Below the pieces are notes generated by a model. It was not told the DNA's origin. It worked only from the letters and a program-made list of their open reading frames with translations, and ran no database searches. This document shows, one piece after another, positions 1 to 7,639 of a stretch of DNA of 10,494 nucleotides. Made by a program: the position numbers and the translations under genes. The DNA is from Euperipatoides rowelli (taxonomy: Eukaryota > Onychophora > Udeonychophora > Euonychophora > Peripatopsidae), in NCBI GenBank assembly GCA_003024985.2, contig PXIH01S0124529.1. The stretch is one strand, 5' to 3'. Position 1 is the stretch's first letter. Each line of letters starts with the position of its first letter.

Positions 1-224
1 TAAACACATGAAATCAAACCAATAAACATTAGTTTATTAATAATTTTATTTCTAGTTTTTTTAATAATAATAAACACTAAAAATAATATTGAAATCTAAG
101 AATGTGAAAACATAGCGTGTGAATTATTGTGCATGGGCTTTTGTATAAAGGTGACTGACTGGTACCGTTTTATTATATAGGATTAACAAATAAGTAAAAT
201 TTTTGTCAATTCCATTAATACTAA

Positions 225-450
225 AGTAATAATAATAATAGTAATAGCAATAACATTATTGATAATAGTAATAGCAATAACAAAAATAATAATAGCAGTA
301 ATAATAGTAATATCAATAATTGTAATAGCAATAGTAATAATATTAGTATAATATTAATAGCAATAGTAATAATGATAGTAATATCAATAAGAGAATAGTA
401 GTAATAATAATTACAGTATATAATAATAACAGCAAATAATAGTAATAACT
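225..450. repeat. Degenerate trinucleotide (ATA/AAT/AGT/AGC) tract
   Basis: A run of about 225 bases is built almost wholly from AAT, AGT, AGC and ATC triplets, with recurring phrases such as AGTAATAGCAATAAC. One forward frame stays open from 225 to about 395 and would read as a poly-Asn/Ser stretch. It has no start codon, ends at TAG, and simply follows the triplet repeat, so I read it as an expanded and mutated microsatellite rather than an exon. Strand is not meaningful. Confidence 0.85.
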
Positions 451-1130
451 ATAACAAAATATGAATTTTAAAATTTCATTTACTCAGGTGGAAATACTTT
501 TATCTTAATACTATAAGTTATTTCTAAAATAGATCAGTTATTGTAATGGAAATAAGCATTGTAAAACAATATTAATGAATTTGGTTTATTTCTTTTCAAT
601 TTAATGTGGATAATTTAAAAACAAAATAGTATCTTACAAGCAATATATTGTCAATAATATTTAATCTTTATTAGATTAAATTGTTAATAAGACTTTATTT
701 TAAGAATTTCATTAAGGAAAAGTTTAGTCACTCTTTTGATGAATTTGTTATTAAATTCAGCTTAATTTGCTAATGATAACATTTAATTAAAATTGTTATA
801 TTTCTATAATCTCTTCTTTAGGTTTAGTAAACATAAGATTTTAGTAGTAAAAATATTTTTCATTATACTTCATTTAATATAGATAGTCCATATTTTTTCA
901 CTTTTTTTACTCACAGACTTCTTAAAGCACATTTTTAAAAAATATATAACCATTCAAAAATTAATCACAATTTATAAAAATCTGTTATTGGTAGCATTGA
1001 AGTAAAGTGTAAAGGTGCAATTACAAACTTACTGGATTCATAATCTCACAATTATTTATTGAGCTACAATATTTTCTTTCTCTTAGCATATTCTTTCTCT
1101 TAACAATTGAAGAAAAAATATATACTTTAT
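451..1130. other. AT-rich non-coding sequence, nothing recognised
   Basis: No open frame, RNA gene or element terminus was recognised in this stretch or in bases 1-224. It consists of short A/T runs and stop codons in all frames. The only small regularity is a near-duplicate of TTCTTTCTCTTA around 1074-1102. It forms the left flank of the LTR element. Confidence 0.6.
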
Positions 1131-1376
1131 AGTATAATGGACAGTTTTATTTAATTGTTTAGTATTATTTATTAAATGGTACTTTCAAGTGTAAGGTTAT
1201 TTCAAGGTTTAATTATTTTCTTAATAAGACATTTACAAAACTAATGCTTCGTAAATGTCGTATTAGAGTAAAGTGACAGTTTACTGAACTCTTGAAATAT
1301 TTCACCGCTTGAACGTGCTAATTACTTAAATATTCAGTATTCAACTTTTGTTAATTTGCATGTATGCTTCTCCCGA

Positions 1377-1383
1377 TATAAGG
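1377..1383 (+). promoter_or_regulatory. LTR TATA box
   Basis: TATAAGG lies about 245 bases into the 5' LTR, and the same motif (TATATAAGG) lies at 2345-2353 in the 3' LTR. It occupies the loop between CATGTATGCTTCTCC and GGAGCAGCATACATG, which can pair at 14 of 15 positions. The position fits an RNA polymerase II promoter at the U3/R border. Transcription itself is inferred. Confidence 0.6.
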
Positions 1384-1595
1384 AGCAGCATACATGTGAA
1401 ACAGCACTTTGTTTGCATATTAGAGGACAGACCCTCTAGCGAACAATTATTTGTAATATTATTTATTTTATTTATTTCCCAATTGTAAGCTAGAGGCCTG
1501 TATTCCTCTAAGCTTAAAGTCCCCTCAATACAGTGGTTAACTGTGATGGTTATGAAGGAGGGTTTTTTTTGTTTAAAGTATTACAATAGAACCAG

Positions 1596-1601
1596 AATAA
1601 A
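1596..1601 (+). terminator. LTR polyadenylation signal AATAAA
   Basis: AATAAA sits about 215 bases after the TATA box and is followed by pyrimidine- and T/G-rich sequence. The 3' LTR has it at 2562-2567 in the same context (CCAGAATAAAT). Conservation in both LTRs and its place before the LTR end suggest it marks R/U5. AATAAA is common in AT-rich DNA, so function is inferred from position. Confidence 0.5.
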
Positions 1602-1687
1602 TGTTTTAATTTCTACCTGCCAGTTTTGTTTAAAGCTGCCTTTATTTGATCTGAGGAGCTTTTGTGGTACCAGAGGAAGCATTATAA

Positions 1688-1705
1688 TGGCTCTCCGACG
1701 AGAGG
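1688..1705 (+). other. Primer-binding site, tRNA-Asp-like
   Basis: TGGCTCTCCGACGAGAGG begins immediately after the 5' LTR. It starts with TGG, the complement of tRNA CCA. Its complement resembles the 3' end of animal tRNA-Asp (acceptor and T arm, ...CCCCGTCGGGGAGCCA) with two mismatches in the first 16 bases, both of the C-to-T or G-to-A kind expected from decay. The tRNA comparison is from knowledge of tRNA-Asp, not a search. The role is priming of minus-strand DNA synthesis by the helper's reverse transcriptase. Confidence 0.7.
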
Positions 1706-2060
1706 ATTTTGCAAGTAAGCAGGCTGGGGGCACTGCCTGGAAACTGAGAAGGTGACATCTACTCAATTCAGAATTGTCACTTTGTCCTCGGCATGTGCTG
1801 TCATTGTCTCAGTCATCTGCAATCATTTCTGCTGGAGCAGAATGGTCTTCTGGAGTTGTGATGGCGGGCCAGATGGCGGAAGCAAAGACAGTCATGGAGG
1901 AAGAGGGACAGCAGAAGCAAGCTACCCTCACCACTATTAAGAACATTTTCAGAATTGCTGAGCAGGTGGGCCATCCTGGACTTTGACTCACCCCCTTCCC
2001 TTGTAGACAATTGAGTTGACGCCCAGAGCGCGATACAAAATTGGGGTCCACATTTTTCAG
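1706..2060 (+). other. Internal region of the LTR element, no gag/pol
   Basis: This short interior is clearly richer in G and C than the rest of the window and holds several CpG sites. Near its start CAGGC (about 1719-1723) can pair with GCCTG (about 1734-1738), a possible leader hairpin. A forward frame with no stop covers 1774-1986 (70 codons). From the inner ATG at 1861 it would give a charged, Gln/Glu-rich peptide of 41 residues ending at TGA 1984-1986. I do not recognise it. It could be the remains of a gag start, a captured transcript piece, or chance. After that stop the sequence runs into the polypurine tract with no further open frame of note. Confidence 0.65.
1861..1986 (+). pseudogene. 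Short unassigned open frame inside the LTR element
   Basis: From ATG at 1861 this frame reads 41 codons to TGA, beginning MAGQMAEAKTVM and ending AEQVGHPGL. An upstream in-frame ATG at 1774 would extend it to 70 codons. Codons here are far less A/T-biased than the surroundings. Glu, Gln, Lys and Ala dominate and the middle could form a helix. No family is recognised and no zinc knuckle or protease motif is present. It may be a vestige of gag or of a captured host exon; translation is unproven. Confidence 0.25.
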
Positions 2061-2078
2061 GGNGGGGGGGGGGGGAGA
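2061..2078 (+). other. Polypurine tract
   Basis: An unbroken purine run, mostly G and ending GAGAA, abuts the first bases of the 3' LTR. This is the expected place and composition for the primer of plus-strand DNA synthesis. One ambiguous base at 2063 lies inside the G run, so its true length is uncertain. Confidence 0.75.
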
Positions 2079-2650
2079 AGTACAATGGACAGTTTTTTTT
2101 TTAAATTTATTGTTTAATATTAATTTATTAATTGGTAATTTCAAGTGTATCTGAGGTTATTTCAAGGTTTAATTATTTTCTTAATATGGCATTTACAAAA
2201 CTAATGCTTCAAAAATGTCGTATTAGAGTAATGTGACAGTTTAATGAATCTAATTAACTCTTAAAATATTCAAACCGCTTTAACGTGCTAATTAATTAAA
2301 TATTCATTATTCCATTTTTGTTAATTTGTGTGTATACTCCTCCCTATATAAGGAACAGCATACACATGAAACATCACTTTGTTCACATATAAAGGACAGA
2401 CCCGCTAGCAAACAATTATTTTTAATATTATTTATTTTATTTATTTCCCAATTGTAAGCTAGAGAGCTGTATTCCACTAGGCTTGAAAGCCCCTCAATAC
2501 AGTGCTTAACTGTGACGGTTATGAAGGAGGATTTGTGTTTAAAGCTTAACAATAGAACCAGAATAAATATTTTAATTTCTACCTGCCAATTTTGTTTCAA
2601 GCTGCCTTTATTTCACCTGTAGTGCTTCTGTGGTACCAGAAGCATTATAA
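2079..2650 (+). repeat. 3' LTR
   Basis: This is the right terminal repeat, collinear with 1131-1687. It opens with AGTACAATGG directly after the polypurine tract and ends GCATTATAA. It keeps the TATA box (TATATAAGG, 2345-2353), AATAAA (2562-2567) and both stem-loops. Differences from the 5' LTR include a longer T-run near 2093, an added TCTAATTAAC-like segment near 2247, and several CG versus TG or CA changes. After the LTR the sequence diverges from the 5' LTR at once, marking the element edge. Confidence 0.85.
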
Positions 2651-3191
2651 TATCTTAGCCTAGATGAAAGGGAAAACGATTGTTTTGTCTATCTTTTACC
2701 AACATCTCACATACTCATTTAATGAAACATCAAAGTAATATAAAAATATATGTGTGGGGATAAATGCACAATATAAAGATCGAGAGTTTAGTGATCTTGT
2801 TTTTATGATCTGTTTTTTTTTCACTTTTTGTTATTTTCATTTAAATTAAATGTTTGTAGCATGCAGGGATATTGCTAAAGGGAGGCTGAGCCTTATATTG
2901 TTGGGAAATTTGTTTTTAATTGTTGGCAGTTGGGAAAAAGTCAATTGATAAAGGAAAATAACATATTGGTAAAATTAAATAAAAACGAGAGAGTTTTTAT
3001 ACTGGGTGTGAATTTTTAAAATAATGCCTTTGGAAATTTAACATTTGTCACACTAACATTGGTCGGAAAATCAGATACATGGACCGGTCACCCAGTAGCT
3101 TGTTTTCTTGTTTTCCTATTTGTTGTTCTAACTTGTTATTATACCTATTCTAGATTAGATTATTATAATTATTGTGATTGGACATTATTAC
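2651..3191. other. Non-coding flank, nothing recognised
   Basis: No frame, RNA gene or element end is supported here. A somewhat G-rich patch occurs at about 2860-2945. The stretch separates the LTR element from the left foldback arm and shows no similarity by eye to other parts of the window. Confidence 0.5.
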
Positions 3192-3465
3192 GAGAGCCAA
3201 CGCATAAAGTGTATTATCAGTGCTAATTTTAAGAAATGCTAAAATGGTTTAAATTTACTTTAATTCATCATTTCTTCAAATTCAATCTAATAATTAAAAT
3301 AATCTCAGTTTATTAAGTCGTTTTCAAATAATGAAAGGCAAGGCCTGACGTCAAGACAGTCATCCTGATGGCGCCTATGTTTTTTGCATTGTACTCCTAG
3401 TATACAAGATCTCGGAAATTTGGTCTTGCAGAACGCATTGAAAATACATTTCAATAGCTTACAGT
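3192..3465 (+). repeat. Left arm of a long inverted repeat (foldback-like)
   Basis: This arm matches the reverse complement of 4955-5240 over nearly its full length, with small indels (about 75-80% by eye). Nearly identical blocks include CGTTTTCAAATAATGAAAG (3319-3337 against 5083-5101), GCTAATTTTAAGAAA and GAAATTTGGTCT. The outer tip reads GAGAGCCAACGC against GAGGAGCGTT on the other arm, a possible terminus. I see no clean target duplication. It may be one foldback transposon, or two opposed copies of one repeat family. Confidence 0.7.
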
Positions 3466-3865
3466 AAAAATAGCTATTAACAGATCATTTAATTTTACTT
3501 TTTTTTAACTCATTGGTTGGATTTAAATGAAAAAAAAAAGCCCATCAATAATAACTTATAACATGAGTTGTGTAAGTTATAGACACTATAATGTTTGGAT
3601 CTCACACCTTCATTTGTCATCCAGCCCAAATACAGCAGATCAAAAGCTGATTCAATAATTAATTATCTGGCTTGATCTGAACTTAATTTATGGCTATAAT
3701 GAAGTTTATTAGATAAATACAGTTTTTTATATTAATTTTTTGTAAATCGGATTTATAATAAGTTATGACTTTTTTCCACTTCTGAATCAAATGTTTGTAA
3801 TCATTATATTATTTATTTAGAATTATAATAAATATGTTGTTTCCTGATTGGAAAACTTATTCAAG
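3466..3865. other. Loop sequence between the left arm and piggyBac-like copy 1
   Basis: AT-rich non-coding sequence with no open frame of note. Together with 4863-4954 it would form the original loop, of about 490 bases, of the foldback locus before copy 1 inserted. No counterpart was found elsewhere in the window. Confidence 0.5.
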
Positions 3866-4862
3866 TTAACCTACAGGCGGTCTTGTACAAAATTCTAAAT
3901 GAGCGGTCGCGAGTCGTAATTTTTACGACTCATAGAATCATATGTATAAAAGTTTCCAAATATGTGTAATAATGAAATGATTACAAATTTATGTTCTATT
4001 TATTGTCAGGAATTTAATTATATAAAGAAAAAAAAAATCTAACAAACAGATTTTTTTTTGTGATTATATTTCTAAAAGTTGCAATCATTATAAGCTTGTA
4101 TATACTGTAGGCTATGTTCAAATAATACATTATGTTATATATTTCAAAATGTATAACAGATTGAAAAAAAACTTAAATAGTATTTTTTGTTCTATTTATT
4201 GTCAAAAATTTTATTATATAAAGAAACAAAAATTCTAGCAAACATATTTGTTTCTATTGTTATATTTATAAAAGTTGGGCATTATTTTTGCTTGTATTTA
4301 CAGTATGTCCAGATAATACATTGTTAAATATTACAAAATCTATAACAGATATAAAAAAACTTAAATAGTATTTTTTGTTCTATTTATTGTCAAGAATTTT
4401 ATTACATAAAGAAAAAAAATCCAGCAAACAGATATTTTTTTATGTGTTATGCCAATTTGTTTCTAAATGTCAGCTAATAAAAAAAAAAAGCCAGTTTATC
4501 TTACATTTTTCATTCTCTGTCATTTGAGATAGAATTTTTTGGTTTTGATTTAGTTTATTCCTAAATGTTTTAAAATATTTGTATTACACTACCTGAAATT
4601 CAATATTATTACATCAGCAGTCGCGTGTCTTAAAATTTATTTCTGGTAGTCTTTTTACATATAATTCTAAAAAATAACTATAAAATGGGCTATGTGCTTG
4701 GCAATAACCTACCAATATTGTAGTAGGGAGTTAGTTTTAGGATTAGAAGGCAGAGATAAACCCACAAGACCATACACATAGACACATGTTATAAAAAAAT
4801 GAATTTGTCATAAAATTGAATTTGTCATAAAATTTATGACAGCGCGACCACTCTTAGGTTAA
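3866..4862 (+). mobile_element. piggyBac-like non-autonomous element, copy 1
   Basis: TTAA bounds both ends (3866-3869, 4859-4862), followed by CC on the left and preceded by GG on the right, as in the piggyBac superfamily (TTAA target, CCY termini). The left tip is decayed (TTAACCTACAGGCGGTC), but a second motif GAGCGGTCGCG follows at 3900-3910 with a 9-bp stem GAGTCGTAA/TTACGACTC at 3911-3931. The right end has the palindrome TGTCATAAAATTTATGACA (4823-4841), then GCGCGACCACTC. A further AGTCGCG motif lies near 4619-4626. There is no transposase frame. An internal repeat of about 190 bp is present as two full units and a partial third. A 17-bp tandem duplication GAATTTGTCATAAAATT lies at 4801-4834. 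TATAAAAG at 3945-3952 is a possible relic promoter. Copies 2 and 3 align along the body. Confidence 0.8.
3992..4440 (+). repeat. Internal tandem repeat of piggyBac-like copy 1 (about 190 bp x 2.3)
   Basis: Units begin at TGTTCTATTTATTGTC at 3992, 4188 and 4376, giving two full units of about 196 and 188 bp and a partial third. Each unit runs through ATTATATAAAGAAA, then AACAAAC or GCAAAC, then CTTAAATAGTATTTTT, and the last block leads into the next unit. Copy 3 has one unit fewer, which accounts for most of its shorter length. Confidence 0.8.
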
Positions 4863-4954
4863 AAAAAAAAGATTATATTGAATTTTGACAGAATCAGTAG
4901 CCTATATGAAATTAAGCTGCAAATAAGTTTACAGACACATATCTAATTTGAAAT
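4863..4954. other. Loop remnant right of piggyBac-like copy 1
   Basis: Short non-coding spacer starting with an A-run and leading to the right foldback arm. It belongs to the loop of the inverted-repeat locus. Confidence 0.5.
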
Positions 4955-5240
4955 TTCACAAAATTATAATAGCAAACGTATTTTCATTGCAGTTTGCTAG
5001 ACCAAATTTCTGAGATTTTTTCTGAGAAAGTGCATAAAACTACAGCACCAGCAGGATGACATGTCCTGGCATCAGGCCTCACCTTTCATTATTTGAAAAC
5101 GGCTTAATAAACTGAGATTATCTTAATTATTTAATCGAATATAAAGAAATGATGAATTAAACTTGACTTATAAGGTAAAAATAAACAATTTTAGCTTTTC
5201 TTAAAATTAGCACTTATAATTATTACCTTTAACGCTCCTC
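4955..5240 (-). repeat. Right arm of the long inverted repeat
   Basis: The reverse complement matches 3192-3465. Matched blocks are AGACCAAATTTC (about 5000), AGGATGACATGTCCTG against CAGTCATCCTGATGG, ATTATTTGAAAACGGCTTAATAAACTGAGATTAT, GAAATGATGAATTAAA and TTCTTAAAATTAGCACT. The arm carries about 15 bases (near 5168-5185) that the left arm lacks. It ends at AACGCTCCTC. The arms could pair in single-stranded DNA or in a read-through transcript. Confidence 0.7.
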
Positions 5241-6287
5241 ATTTTTCAACATTTCTAAAGATGTAAAATCAATATGTAAATTGTTTATTGGATATATTAG
5301 AGTATTAAAAAAAATATAATTATTATTTTTTTATTTTCTTTGAAATGAAATCATAAAAAAAAAATCCATTTTGTATTACCTTAAAGAAGCGGTTGAATAT
5401 AATTTTTAAAATGGACTCTTTAAAATTAAGTAAGAATAATTTTACCAGCTAAATTATGTTTTAAAATAAGTTAAAGTTGTCTCTCTTTCTAATTAGCTAA
5501 ACTTCCATAAATAAATGAAAATGATATAACCTTTAATTTTCATTTTAATTAAATAAAAATAATTAAAAAGTAATATAAGAGAGATTTTAATTATTATATA
5601 TTCCCTTACTATAAAGACAACAACAAAAATTTAATTATGAAATACACTATTAATTTGTTCATTAATTACTGAAAAAAAAAATTAAATTATAGAAAGAAAA
5701 ATTAAATATTATTATGGCATACAGTATAAGAAGAATTCTTGATGAAACTATTATTAAAATGGATTAGAAAAATATTGGATATTATTACATCTGTGGAGTA
5801 TTTTAATTTTTAATTAAACAGAAATTATTGATAAATATTTTAGAATTTCAGATTAATGAATAAGCTCTAAATCTAGAACAATCTCATTTGGATGTGATAT
5901 TTATTTTTTTTAAAAAAAGGGGGGTCAAGTAAGGGCAGATTAAAAGGGTGAAAACAACAAAAAGCACAGATGCTGAAAATTTCCACTCCTCTAAATTAGT
6001 CTGGGATGGATTGATAGGTCACTTCCATGGAATTTTATTTTTAAAATGGGTAAAAAAATAAAATAATAATAATTCGAAAAATAAAATTAAGTATTTGTAG
6101 TTTCAAATTCTAATTCAATTGATACAGTTTTCAATGTTCACTAGCTTCCCACAATTTCTACCTCCAAAACAAGGATCATGTATGGAAATATTTCTAGAAA
6201 CTCAAATAAATCAGTATTCCCTCACTACAGAATAAAAAGATTCTACAATTCTGCTATAAATCATTCAATTAGAATCTTTAATACTAA
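5241..6287. other. AT-rich intergenic stretch, no gene recognised
   Basis: About 1 kb with stop codons throughout. The only compositional break is a less A/T-biased patch at about 5918-6040 containing GGGGGGTCAAG and GGTCACTTCCATGG, which matches nothing else in the window. On the minus strand near 6120-6200 a frame of about 24 codons has a C-x5-C, Gly-Gly pattern that loosely recalls an EGF-like repeat; it is too short to call. The stretch separates the inverted pair of piggyBac-like copies 1 and 2. Confidence 0.5.
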
Positions 6288-7290
6288 TTAACTTTTTTNA
6301 ATTTTGACAAATCCAATTTTTTTATAAAATGTGTCTATGTATATGGTCTTGTGGGTTTATCTCTGCCTTCTATTCCAAAAACTAACTCCCCACTTCAATA
6401 TTGGTAGGTTTTTACCATGCACATAGCCTATTTTATAGTTATTTTTAGAATTATATGTAAAAAGACGTTCAGACATAAATTTTACAACACGCGACCGCTG
6501 ATGTAAAACTATTGACTTTCAGGTAGCGTAATATAAATATTATAAAACATTTAGGAATAAACTTATACATTTTTTAAAGTCAAAATGTAATGCAGAATTC
6601 AGAAATAAAAACCAAAAAATTCTATCTCTAACGATAGAGAAACAGTATTGGAAAATGTAAGATAAACCTGGCTTTTTTTTTTAATAGCCGACATTTAGAA
6701 ACAAATTTGGCGTAACTCATAAAAAAAAATATGTTTGTTGGAATTTCTTTTCTTTATAGAATAATATTCCTGATAAAAAATAGAACAAAAAATACTATTT
6801 AAGTTTTTTCCTATCTGTTATAGATTTTGAAATATTAAACAATCTATTATCTGGACATGCTGTAAATACAAGGTAATGAATGCCCAACATTTAGTAAAAT
6901 AATCATAAATAAATCTGTTTGTTGGAATTTTTTTTTATTCATATAATAAAATTTTTGTCAATAAATAGAACAAAAAATACTATTTAAGTTTTTTTTCTAT
7001 CTGTTATATATTTTGAAATATATAACAAGGTATTATTTGAACATAGCCTACAGTAAATACAAGCTTATAATGAATGCAACTTTTAGAAATATAATCACAC
7101 ACAAAAAAAAAAATGTTAGAATTTTCTTTTCTTTACACAATAAAATTCCTGACAATAAATAGAACATAAATATTGTAATAATTTCATTATTACACATATT
7201 TAGATATTTTTATACATAGGATTCTATGAGTCGTAAATACTACAAGTGACTGCTCATGTTAAAATTTTGTACGCACCACTTGAAGGTTAA
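6288..7290 (-). mobile_element. piggyBac-like non-autonomous element, copy 2 (inverted)
   Basis: This is a reverse-oriented relative of copies 1 and 3. The high-coordinate end is the family's left end: on the minus strand it reads TTAACCTTCAAGTGGTGCG, then ACATGAGCAGTCACTTG, then ACGACTCATAGAATCC. The low-coordinate end has TTAA (6288-6291), but the terminal motif and palindrome are missing. The sequence passes from TTAACTTTTTT through one ambiguous base (6299) straight to ATTTTGACAAATCC, so about 20-30 terminal bases are lost or misassembled. The internal motif is intact as CACGCGACCGCTGATG near 6487-6502. Three internal repeat starts lie near 6787, 6972 and 7166 (minus strand). There is no transposase frame. 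Confidence 0.75.
6787..7166 (-). repeat. Internal tandem repeat of piggyBac-like copy 2
   Basis: Read on the minus strand, units start at TGTTCTATTTATTGTC-like blocks at 7166, 6972 and 6787, a spacing of about 185-194 bp. This is the same arrangement (two full units and a partial third) as in copy 1. Confidence 0.7.
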
Positions 7291-7302
7291 TAAAAAGCAG
7301 GG

Positions 7303-7637
7303 AATGATAAAATCAATAGCAGAAATGATATTTTCTTTCACTCACACACCTTTCAGCATCTCTGCATTTCCTTAATATATTATTATCTGTACAGCAGAGA
7401 ATAATAAAATCTATAGCAGCCACAATCTTTACTTTCATTAACACAACTGTCAGCATCTCTTCATTTCCTTAATAAATATATTATGATCTGTGAATCAGAG
7501 AGTAATAAAATATATAGAAAACATAATCTTTTCTTTCACTAAACATCTCTACACTCGACTTAATAAATATATTATGATCTGTGCATCAGAGAATGATAAA
7601 ATCTATAGCAGACATGATCTTCTCTTTCCCTTACACT
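7303..7637. repeat. Minisatellite, unit about 97 bp, about 3.5 copies
   Basis: Units run 7303-7399 (97 bp), 7400-7500 (101 bp), 7501-7591 (91 bp) and a partial from 7592. Each begins AATRATAAAATCTATAGCAG, goes through CTTTCACTCACACA and CAGCATCTCT, and ends TTATGATCTGTGCATCAGAG. Unit 3 has lost part of the middle. A 70-codon frame at 7490-7702 crosses the repeat and is not credible as a gene. The array starts 12 bases after copy 2 and ends where the non-LTR remnant begins, so it might be that element's 3' tail region or an independent satellite. Confidence 0.8.
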
Positions 7638-7639
7638 TA

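Larger units (their letters stand above)
1131..1687 (+). repeat. 5' LTR
   Basis: This is the left terminal repeat, matched along its whole length by 2079-2650. It opens with AGTATAATGG and ends with GCATTATAA just before the PBS. These outer eight bases are close to an inverted pair, as is usual for LTR ends. It carries a TATA box at 1377-1383 and AATAAA at 1596-1601, so U3, R and U5 lie in the expected order. Two stem-loops stand out: one with the TATA box in its loop (about 1359-1396), and one pairing CCTCTAGC near 1433 with GCTAGAGG near 1489 across an A/T-rich loop. There is no coding content; the short frames over it are chance. Confidence 0.85.
1131..2650 (+). mobile_element. Non-autonomous LTR retrotransposon (miniature, Ty3/Gypsy-like layout)
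   Basis: Two direct repeats of about 555-570 bp (1131-1687 and 2079-2650) flank a 0.39 kb interior. The interior begins with a tRNA-Asp-like primer-binding site and ends with a G/A-only polypurine tract touching the right repeat. The TATA boxes, AATAAA signals, PBS and PPT all agree on plus orientation. There is no room for gag, protease, RT or integrase, so the element would have depended on a helper. The exact ends are uncertain. If the LTRs are taken as GTAYAATGG...GAAGCAT (1132-1682 and 2080-2645), the outer flanks are TATA at 1128-1131 and TATA at 2646-2649, which fits a 4-bp target duplication. The homology itself runs a few bases further. The LTRs differ by many substitutions and small indels (roughly 80-90% identical by eye), so this is an old insertion. 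The Gypsy-like label rests on TSD length and layout only, not on protein. Confidence 0.85.

Noticed and set aside
225-396. Open frame reading as an Asn/Ser-rich low-complexity protein
   Set aside because: It has no start codon and follows a triplet repeat exactly; the frame is a by-product of the microsatellite.
1543-1755. 70-codon plus-strand frame across the 5' LTR, PBS and leader
   Set aside because: It spans LTR and PBS signals, has no recognisable protein feature, and the 3' LTR version carries different indels.
1809-2144. Minus-strand frames of 111 and 90 codons over the LTR element interior
   Set aside because: They run through the polypurine tract and an ambiguous base and oppose the element's orientation; read as shadows.
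2307-2600. 97-codon minus-strand frame in the 3' LTR
   Set aside because: It is antisense to the LTR, and the corresponding 5' LTR region does not keep it open over the same length.
6120-6200. Minus-strand Cys/Gly pattern resembling an EGF-like repeat
   Set aside because: Only about 24 codons between stops, with spacing not matching the EGF consensus; likely chance.
7303-7637. CRISPR-like array
   Set aside because: Whole units of about 97 bp repeat in tandem with no distinct repeat/spacer division, in eukaryotic-type DNA.
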